From assembly GCA_036741235.1 (NCBI GenBank), contig DAINSQ010000204.1:1-8300 (forward strand): a DNA stretch of 8,300 bases, given 5' to 3'. This DNA is from JABWBR01 sp036741235 (lineage in GTDB: Bacteria > Bacteroidota > Bacteroidia > Chitinophagales > Saprospiraceae). Numbering within the stretch: the stretch's first letter is position 1; every line of letters starts with the position of its first letter. Positions 1 through 5,334 of the stretch are shown here, piece by piece. The notes below the pieces were generated by a model, which ran no database searches, was not told the origin of the DNA, and was given only the letters and a program-made list of their open reading frames with translations. The position numbers and the translations under genes were made by a program.

Positions 1-56
1 TAGGTTGTAGGTTGTAGGTTGTAGGTTGTAGGTTGTGGGTTGTGGGTTGTAGGTTG
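1..56. repeat. Heptanucleotide tandem array (TAGGTTG)
   Basis: Eight uninterrupted 7-base units fill this stretch: five TAGGTTG, two TGGGTTG, then one TAGGTTG. The array begins at the window edge, so its real length is unknown. The same unit recurs at 2865-2880 and 8247-8300 in the same orientation. It lies outside the genes and has no reading-frame role that I can see. A 7-base period without unique spacers rules out CRISPR. Function unknown. Confidence 0.95.
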
Positions 57-61
57 GAATG

Positions 62-98
62 TAAACCTATAAACCTAATAAACCTATAAACCGACAAC
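62..98. repeat. TAAACCTA-type repeat block ending in CGACAAC
   Basis: Four imperfect 8-9 base units built on TAAACCTA are followed by CGACAAC. The block ends 4 bases before the fucosidase stop codon, which reads TAG on the minus strand. A near-identical block (2947-2987) ends 4 bases before the stop of the OmpA-family gene. The AACC-rich units are partly complementary to the GGTT-rich heptads at 1-56 (GGTT with AACC, and AGGTT with AACCT), so a transcript could fold back here and act as a crude 3'-end structure. That folding role is inference. Confidence 0.85.
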
Positions 99-102
99 AT
101 CC

Positions 103-2160
103 CTAATTCGAATTACAGCTCCATTTTTGGGGTAGTGGGCCTTTGGGGGATTCGACCGCAAGGGACACCGAATCGTCGCCGGTTTTTTCAAAAAACTCGA
201 TGCGAATCAAATTCAGGCCTTCCCTCAGGGGGGCTACTCCGCTTGATGCCCGGGCGCCGTGCAAGCCGTCATTGTCCACAACCAATTGGTTATTGATCAG
301 CAGGCGGCTGCCGTCGTCGGAGGTGAGGGTAAAGCGGTAGACGTTGGTAGCGGGGATTTCGAGGTAGCCCTCGAGTACAACACCGTAATAATCCTTGCCA
401 GCCTTGGCGCCCTGGCCTACATCAGGCAAAACATCCGAGCCGACAGGCGTCAAATTGCGGAAATTGGGCAACACATCCCAGTTGCCTTCATAATACGAGG
501 CTTTTATGCCGGCCACTAATGCTTGCGACCTGATGAGGGGCAGCGTTGGCGATACCTTATAAAACTGTTGCTGTACGATTTCACTTACGGGAACATCGCC
601 TACAAAACTGCGGGTTTGTATCAGTGTGTTTTCGACCAGGTACAAGGGCGTATTATAAACAGGCGACTGGGCCTCCGGGGCTGATCCGTCGAGGGTATAA
701 CGCACGACAGCCTGTTTGGCATTGCCGGAAGGCACGCTGATCGTTACCTTCATCGTATCGATAAATTCGGTGTGATAGGCTTTGATGACCGGCGACTGGA
801 AGACCTCGGGCGCGCCTTTTAATTCCAGTACAATCACCGAATTAACAGGATCCGGAGCCTTGTCGGGCAGCTCCAGGCTCAATGAAAAACCATTTTTTTG
901 AAAAGAAACGTTTTTTTTATCGGCTAAAAAATAAGCCTTTGTAATCGGATTGCCCAGGTTGTGGATTTCGATACGTTTGTTTTCAGGCCAATTGAAAATA
1001 TGCAGAAATAGTTTGCTGTTGTCGCCATCCTGTTTTTGGGTAACGCGGCCCCAGTTGGTATGGTGGAAGGGACTTGCCGAGGTACCGTAGATCGATTCGC
1101 CGTTGAGGCGCATCCAGGCGCCGATAGCTTTGAGTCGGTCGATGCTTTGTTGGGGGAACGTGCCGTCGGCTTTTGGGCCGATATTGAGCAGGAAATTGCC
1201 GCCTTTGGAAGCAATATCGACCAGTTTGCGGATGAGGTCTTCGGTAGTTTTAAAATTGAGGTCATTTTTGTTGTAGCCCCAATTATCGTTCATCGTCATA
1301 CAACTCTCCCAGTCGACGCCCGGCAGTCCGGTTTCCGGGATTTCCTGTTCGGGGGTGCCGAAGTCGCCGGCGTATTCGCTGGAGGTCGTCATGCCGGCCA
1401 TACCGCCGCGGCCTTTGTCGACGCGGTTATTGACAATAATATCGGGTTTAAGGCTGCGCACATAGTTGTAGAGGTCTTTGCCGTCGGCGTGCGTCCAGAA
1501 TTCCTCCCATTCGCCGTCGAACCACAACACGCCGATATCGCCGTAATTCGTGACCAGCTCTTTGAGTTGGTTCTTCATATAAGCGATATAGCGTTGGCGG
1601 TCGGCGCCGGCGCTGGAGCGGTCTTTTTCCCAGCCGCGCCGCGGCGTATAATCGGGGTGGCGCCAGTCCATGATGGAATGGTAAAAACACAGCTTCACCC
1701 CGCCGATTTTGCGGCAGGCGTCGGCGAGTTCTTTTAGGATATCGCGGCGGAAGGGCGTGGAGGCCACGTCGAAGTCGGTTTCTTTGGAATCCCACAGGCA
1801 AAAGCCGTCGTGGTGTTTGCTCGTAATCACGATGTATTTCATGCCGGCGTCTTTGGCCATTTGCACCCAGTCTTCGGCGTTAAAGGCGGTGGGGTTGAAC
1901 TGGCCTACAAACTTGTCGTAGGTTTCCAGGGGAATTTGCGCCGAATGCCGAATCCACTCGCCGTAATTGGTAGCGCCGCCCCACTCGCCGGCGGGGATGG
2001 CATACAGCCCCCAGTGGATAAACATGCCGAAGCGGGCTTCGCGCCACCAGGCCATGCGCTGGTCGTGCTGGGCGGGCGTTTCGGCAATTTGGGCCAGGGC
2101 AGGGGAGAGGGCCAGGGCAAGGCAGGTAGCCAGCAAAAGTTTGTAAGTATTAGCAGGCAT
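103..2160 (-). CDS. Secreted alpha-L-fucosidase (GH29) with CHB_HEX_C-like and PA14 domains
   Basis: A 685-residue retaining exo-glycosidase predicted to remove alpha-L-fucose from glycans outside the cytoplasm. Residues 1-23 form a signal peptide with likely cleavage after ALA. The GH29 barrel spans about 30-365: FIHWGLY near 47, the active-site HHDGF motif at 116-120, and LWFDGEW at 212-218, in which D215 is the expected nucleophile. The GTPEQEIP segment at 268-275 holds Glu candidates for the acid/base, and GNFLLNIGP lies at 321-329. A beta-sandwich follows (about 366-447), then an Ig-like chitobiase C-terminal type domain (about 452-535, with YTLDGSAP), then a PA14 domain (about 548-675, with TLTSDDGSRLLINN). 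PA14 and CHB_HEX_C domains commonly assist carbohydrate binding. No type IX secretion C-terminal domain is visible, so the protein may be periplasmic or surface-associated by other means. The ATG start is supported by the signal peptide directly after it. No other glycan-use gene lies in the window. The exact linkage specificity cannot be read from sequence. Confidence 0.96.
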   Translation of the reverse strand: MPANTYKLLLATCLALALSPALAQIAETPAQHDQRMAWWREARFGMFIHWGLYAIPAGEWGGATNYGEWIRHSAQIPLETYDKFVGQFNPTAFNAEDWVQMAKDAGMKYIVITSKHHDGFCLWDSKETDFDVASTPFRRDILKELADACRKIGGVKLCFYHSIMDWRHPDYTPRRGWEKDRSSAGADRQRYIAYMKNQLKELVTNYGDIGVLWFDGEWEEFWTHADGKDLYNYVRSLKPDIIVNNRVDKGRGGMAGMTTSSEYAGDFGTPEQEIPETGLPGVDWESCMTMNDNWGYNKNDLNFKTTEDLIRKLVDIASKGGNFLLNIGPKADGTFPQQSIDRLKAIGAWMRLNGESIYGTSASPFHHTNWGRVTQKQDGDNSKLFLHIFNWPENKRIEIHNLGNPITKAYFLADKKNVSFQKNGFSLSLELPDKAPDPVNSVIVLELKGAPEVFQSPVIKAYHTEFIDTMKVTISVPSGNAKQAVVRYTLDGSAPEAQSPVYNTPLYLVENTLIQTRSFVGDVPVSEIVQQQFYKVSPTLPLIRSQALVAGIKASYYEGNWDVLPNFRNLTPVGSDVLPDVGQGAKAGKDYYGVVLEGYLEIPATNVYRFTLTSDDGSRLLINNQLVVDNDGLHGARASSGVAPLREGLNLIRIEFFEKTGDDSVSLAVESPKGPLPQKWSCNSN

Positions 2161-2419
2161 ATAATTTTTGTGTTGTTGCGTGTAAAAATAGCGATTCGAA
2201 ATGGGCCCAGCAGCGTATTTTTAGCTTATTCTAAAAAAAAGCAATAATAATTTGAAAAATAAAAACCAGAGCATAATTTTTTATCACACTATTTAGCTTT
2301 CCTCCTAATATTTTTCATAAAAAAAGACAGGGCCTCTTCTCTTATCGTAAAAAAGGCGTTTCCTCGGGATAGCCCGCTTTATTGCCATTATATTTACCAA
2401 CAATAAAACTACCTCTGTT
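2161..2419. other. AT-rich intergenic region, no gene recognised
   Basis: This stretch lies upstream of the fucosidase (leftward) and of the broken plus-strand locus (rightward), so it should hold the divergent promoters of both. It is clearly richer in A and T than the flanking genes, with several A runs between 2230 and 2350. Weak matches to the Bacteroidota -7 box (TAnnTTTG) occur at about 2183-2190 on the minus strand (TATTTTTA) and 2389-2396 on the plus strand (TATATTTA), but neither has a convincing -33 partner. I see no RNA gene, strong hairpin or coding signal. Confidence 0.6.
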
Positions 2420-2571
2420 ATGAGTACACTTTCAATCGCTTAGGCTGCTGTTACAAAAATCCCGGTAAAAGTAGCCAGCAATTCATCCGTATTTATTCAA
2501 ATACAATCGCCTATCATACTGGGCAATGTGCTGGTCTACGTCGAATTTCAATACGATGATGGCGGAATCTT
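2420..2571 (+). pseudogene. Broken short reading frame, possibly Trypco1-like (nonsense codon, truncated)
   Basis: An ATG at 2420 opens MSTLSIA and then meets TAG at 2441-2443. After the stop the same frame stays open and reads like a real protein: TKIPVKVASNSSVFIQIQ, then a short hydrophobic stretch, then VYVEFQYDDGGIFAWG. One base change (CAG to TAG) would explain the stop, and no in-frame ATG follows that could rescue it. The 'IPVKV..N.SVFIQI' opening resembles, from memory, the Trypco1 (trypsin-co-occurring) domain found beside CHAT, TPR and trypsin-like proteins in predicted bacterial conflict systems. The link is weak and rests mainly on this opening plus the CHAT remnant that follows. 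From about 2570 the sequence passes into that CHAT gene in a different frame, so the 3' part of this gene has been lost. The original product is uncertain. Confidence 0.4.
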
Positions 2572-2838
2572 TGCCTGGGGCGTATCTCGGGCGGAGAGGG
2601 GCTGTTGGGGCTTACCCGCGCTTTTCTGTATGCCGGGGCACGCAATTTGCTGGCCTCGCTCTGGAAAGTACAAGACAAAGCCAGCGCCGATTTGATGATC
2701 GCATTTTACGATAAGCATTTGGCCGAAGGCGGGCGGGATTTGGCGCCGGCTTTGCAGCAGGCGAAACTACAATTGATAAGCGAAGGCGAGTATGGCCACC
2801 CGTTTTTCTGGTCGCCGTTTATATTGATAGGGAAATGA
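2572..2838 (+). pseudogene. 3' remnant of a CHAT-domain (caspase-like) protein gene
   Basis: This stretch encodes about 88 residues matching the C-terminal end of CHAT domains: the conserved LGRISGGEGLLGLTRAFLYA, then ARNLLASLWKV, a helical stretch with the LAPALQQAKL motif, and the terminal HPFFWSPFILIGK before TGA at 2836. In the family a His and a Cys (in a SACxTG motif just before this point) form the catalytic pair. Here both are missing: the frame upstream is closed by TGA at 2557-2559, and the sequence before 2572 belongs to a different frame. Complete CHAT proteins are several hundred residues long, often with N-terminal TPRs, and act as proteases in predicted conflict or cell-death systems. 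A start such as the TTG at 2605 could at most give a 77-residue catalytically empty fragment. Its plus strand is opposite to all intact genes in the window. Confidence 0.85.
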
Positions 2839-2864
2839 TTTGGTCGGTTGTCGGTTATCAGTTC

Positions 2865-2880
2865 TAGGTTGTAGGTTGTA
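2865..2880. repeat. Short TAGGTTG heptad array (two units)
   Basis: Two full TAGGTTG units plus a trailing TA form a minimal copy of the array at the left and right ends of the window, in the same orientation. Just before it, TCGGTTGTCGGTT (about 2844-2856) looks like diverged units. It lies between the convergent CHAT remnant and OmpA-family gene. Confidence 0.8.
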
Positions 2881-2944
2881 TGTTTGTTCATAATTTACAC
2901 ACTACACCCCAGCTCAATCTCACGGGTTTATGGTTCATACTTAT

Positions 2945-2987
2945 TCATAAACCAATAAACCAATAAACCTATAAACGAACCGACAAC
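2945..2987. repeat. ATAAACC-type repeat block ending in CGACAAC
   Basis: Four 8-base units of the form ATAAACC(A/T) or a close variant, starting at 2947, run into GAAC and then CGACAAC at 2981-2987. This matches the block at 62-98 (shared core AACCTATAAAC followed by CGACAAC). In both places the block stops 4 bases before the stop codon of a minus-strand gene. On the minus strand it would be the first sequence transcribed after the OmpA-family stop. Confidence 0.85.
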
Positions 2988-2991
2988 CCTC

Positions 2992-5247
2992 TCATTCCGT
3001 AGTTCCCAGCACCTTGAATTCCGTGCGGCGGTTAAGTTGGTATTCCTCCTCGGAGCAGGGCACGCCGTCCTCGCATTTATTCACCGGGCGGCCTTCGCCG
3101 TAGCCTTTGGCTTTAAGGCGGTAGGTGGGGATACCTTTTGAAGTCAGCCATTTCACGATAGCGTCGGCGCGGCGTTGGGAGAGTTGCAGATTATATTCGT
3201 CGGGTCCCTGGGAATCGGTATGCGAGCTGATTTCGATAATCAGTTTGGGATTTTCGGTGAGGAGTTGCAGCAATTTGAACAATTCGGGCACCGATTCTGC
3301 TTTGACGCTGCTGCGGCCCAGGTCGTAGTAGAGATTCAGTAAAAAGGGTATGGTATCGTTTTGCTGATCGGTGCGGATGCCCATGGCAAAATCGCTGCCG
3401 GATTGCCGGGTCGAAGACGCCGTAGTCGGCGAGGCGATAAAGGGCTGCAAATAGAGGTTGATACTCGACTGGGCTGCTTCACCCCAGTTATCGGTGCAGA
3501 TTGTATCGGGTAAAACGCGGGCGAAATAGTTGCCTTTTTCGGCGCGCAGGGCATAGCAGCAGTGGGATTGCAGCGAAAGCAGGAAGCCGCCGTTGGCGTC
3601 GGTGATTGCGGTAGCAGGGGCGGTGCAAGCCAGGGCGGTGAGGGTCACTGTAGCGCCTTCGATAGGGGCGCCGGTGGCCAGATCGCTGACTGTTCCGCTC
3701 AACAGCGGCGACCGTGGTTGATCGATTACAGGTTCAGGGCGGGCCGTCAGGCGGATCTCCTGTTGTTCGCCCGCGCAAATGGTAAGCGTATAAGAATCGT
3801 AGTTGTCTACATCTATACGTGTAGTGCAACAGCGGTCGCGTTCAAGCAGAACGGCGTAATTGCCGTCGGCATCGGTAAACACTATAGCTTCTTCGCAGGA
3901 CGAAGCCAACGCTGCGCCGGCAATAGGCCTGCCCGAGGCGGCGTCAAGCACGCGCAATTGGGTTCGGAGGCGGGTATCGATATTTGTTTTTCTAAAATAA
4001 TACAGATCGTCTTCGCCTGCGCCTCCAGCGCGGTTGGAAGTAAAAAAGCCGTAGTTGCCGTCGCGATGCATGATAAATCCAAAGTCGTCGTAGGCGCTAT
4101 TGACGGGGTATCCCAGGTTTTTGGCCGGCCCCCACTCGCCGTCCGTCAATTCGGGGGCGAAATAGATATCCTGGCCGCCGAGGCCGAAGAGCCCGTCGGA
4201 GGCAAAATACAGGCCCTCGTTTTGTGCGTAGTGTGGAAACAGTTCGTCGCCTTCGGTATTGACGGCAGGGCCGAGGTTGACGGGCGGGCCCCAGGCGGAG
4301 CTATCGCGGAAAGACACATAGAGGTCTTTACCGCCGAAGCCGCCGGGCATATCGGAGGCAAAAAACAGGCGTTTGCCATCGGGGCTGAGGCTGGGGTGCG
4401 CCACTGAGAAGCGGGGGCTGCTGAAGGGCAGCGGTTGGGGTTTGCCCCAGGAGTCGGCCCCGGTTTGCCGGGCGTGAAGTATTTCCAGCCGCATGACGTT
4501 CTCCCGGCCTGTTTCGTCTTCAACGATGTAGTTTCGAGTATAAAATAATTCTGTTTCGTCACGACTAAAAGTGACGATGGCTTCGTGAACAGGCGTATTG
4601 AGTTGGGGGGCGAATTTTTCCGGGGCGCTGAAAACAAAACCTTTGGTTTGGGATGAATCCGGCTGCATCAGGGCAAAATACAGGTCAAGGAATTGCCGTG
4701 CCGAGCCGTCAGGTGAGCGAAAAGTGCCGAAAACCAGGCCGTTGCGATAAAAAGCGGCGCCGAGGTCGTCATAGGGCGAATTCAATTCCAGCGGTTCAAT
4801 TGTGGTGGCGGTAGCTGAATGGGCCAGTAGCTGGTCGATATAAGCGCAGGCGTTTTGCAGTTGGGGTTTGCGTACGTCGTAGGGCTTTAGCGTCAGGAAT
4901 CGCTTATACCATTCCTGGGCTTCATCGCATTTGCCGTTGCGCTGTTTCATCAGCCCCAGGTAGTAATAGTGGATTGGTTTGGCTTCGGGCAGGTAAACGG
5001 CCTGCTGGTACCAATATTCGGCGTTGGGGTAGTCGTTGAGTTTGCGATAGGCTTCGGCCAGATTAATTTTGGCTTCGGGCACGTCGTTGCTTTCAAGGAT
5101 GCGCATATACAATTCGGCTGCCGATTTGTAGTCGAGCAGTTCCATGTATTTTTGCGCTTTTTTGAGTTTGGCCTGTTGCGCGTATAGCGCAGGCGCGCTG
5201 CACAAAAATAATGCGCAGGCAATAACGAGTAAGCCCCGCTTTCTCAT
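2992..5247 (-). CDS. OmpA-family envelope protein: TPR, five-bladed propeller, two CRDs, OmpA C-domain (PorE-like architecture)
   Basis: This 751-residue exported protein is predicted to anchor to peptidoglycan and serve as a scaffold at the outer membrane. Residues 1-23 are a signal peptide (cleavage likely after ALYA). TPR repeats span about 26-137. A PD40/WD40-like propeller spans about 155-420, with clear blades at SLSPDGKRLFFASD (286-299), GLYFASDGLFGLGGQDIYF (345-363) and YGFFTSNRAGGAGEDDLYYF (399-418). Two carboxypeptidase-regulatory-like domains follow (about 430-503 and 515-600). The OmpA C-terminal domain spans 632-746. D678 (in SHTDSQG) and R693 (in LSQRRA) sit 15 residues apart, as the peptidoglycan-binding Asp/Arg pair of OmpA does. 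This domain order is that of PorE of the type IX secretion system and of many Bacteroidota paralogues, often next to PorP/SprF genes. No such neighbour is visible, so a T9SS role is unproven. A Cys at residue 11 follows VIA, but it lies too early for a normal lipoprotein signal. The gene is 87 bases downstream of sucA on the same strand. Confidence 0.94.
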   Translation of the reverse strand: MRKRGLLVIACALFLCSAPALYAQQAKLKKAQKYMELLDYKSAAELYMRILESNDVPEAKINLAEAYRKLNDYPNAEYWYQQAVYLPEAKPIHYYYLGLMKQRNGKCDEAQEWYKRFLTLKPYDVRKPQLQNACAYIDQLLAHSATATTIEPLELNSPYDDLGAAFYRNGLVFGTFRSPDGSARQFLDLYFALMQPDSSQTKGFVFSAPEKFAPQLNTPVHEAIVTFSRDETELFYTRNYIVEDETGRENVMRLEILHARQTGADSWGKPQPLPFSSPRFSVAHPSLSPDGKRLFFASDMPGGFGGKDLYVSFRDSSAWGPPVNLGPAVNTEGDELFPHYAQNEGLYFASDGLFGLGGQDIYFAPELTDGEWGPAKNLGYPVNSAYDDFGFIMHRDGNYGFFTSNRAGGAGEDDLYYFRKTNIDTRLRTQLRVLDAASGRPIAGAALASSCEEAIVFTDADGNYAVLLERDRCCTTRIDVDNYDSYTLTICAGEQQEIRLTARPEPVIDQPRSPLLSGTVSDLATGAPIEGATVTLTALACTAPATAITDANGGFLLSLQSHCCYALRAEKGNYFARVLPDTICTDNWGEAAQSSINLYLQPFIASPTTASSTRQSGSDFAMGIRTDQQNDTIPFLLNLYYDLGRSSVKAESVPELFKLLQLLTENPKLIIEISSHTDSQGPDEYNLQLSQRRADAIVKWLTSKGIPTYRLKAKGYGEGRPVNKCEDGVPCSEEEYQLNRRTEFKVLGTTE

Positions 5248-5334
5248 AGCGTATGGTATTAAAGATGCAAGATATTCTTCCCTTTGAACGTACTTGCGCT
5301 AAATAAGTTGCAAAAAACAACTTCCCTCACTCCA

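Noticed and set aside
1..60. CRISPR array at the window ends
   Set aside because: The repeats are 7 bases long, adjacent and without spacers, so this is a microsatellite-like array.
1036..1737. Plus-strand open frame (233 codons) across the fucosidase
   Set aside because: It is the shadow of the GH29 catalytic domain, whose motifs all lie on the minus strand.
2365..2376. Hairpin CGGG-ATAG-CCCG in the AT-rich intergenic region
   Set aside because: Only four base pairs, with no U run. Not a credible terminator or RNA element.
3562..4407. Plus-strand open frame (281 codons) across the OmpA-family gene
   Set aside because: It is antisense to the propeller and CRD region, which has clear motifs on the minus strand. 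The translation is Ala/Gly/Val-rich with no recognisable motif.
5215..5247. Lipoprotein signal in the OmpA-family protein (VIAC at residues 8-11)
   Set aside because: The hydrophobic stretch before this Cys would be only about five residues, whereas a normal cleavage site after ALYA at residue 23 gives a typical signal peptide. A lipoprotein is possible but not favoured.
5306..5322. Inverted repeat AGTTG / CAACT between sucA and the OmpA gene, as a terminator
   Set aside because: The stem is only 5 base pairs with an A/T loop and no proper U run after it, so it is too weak to call.
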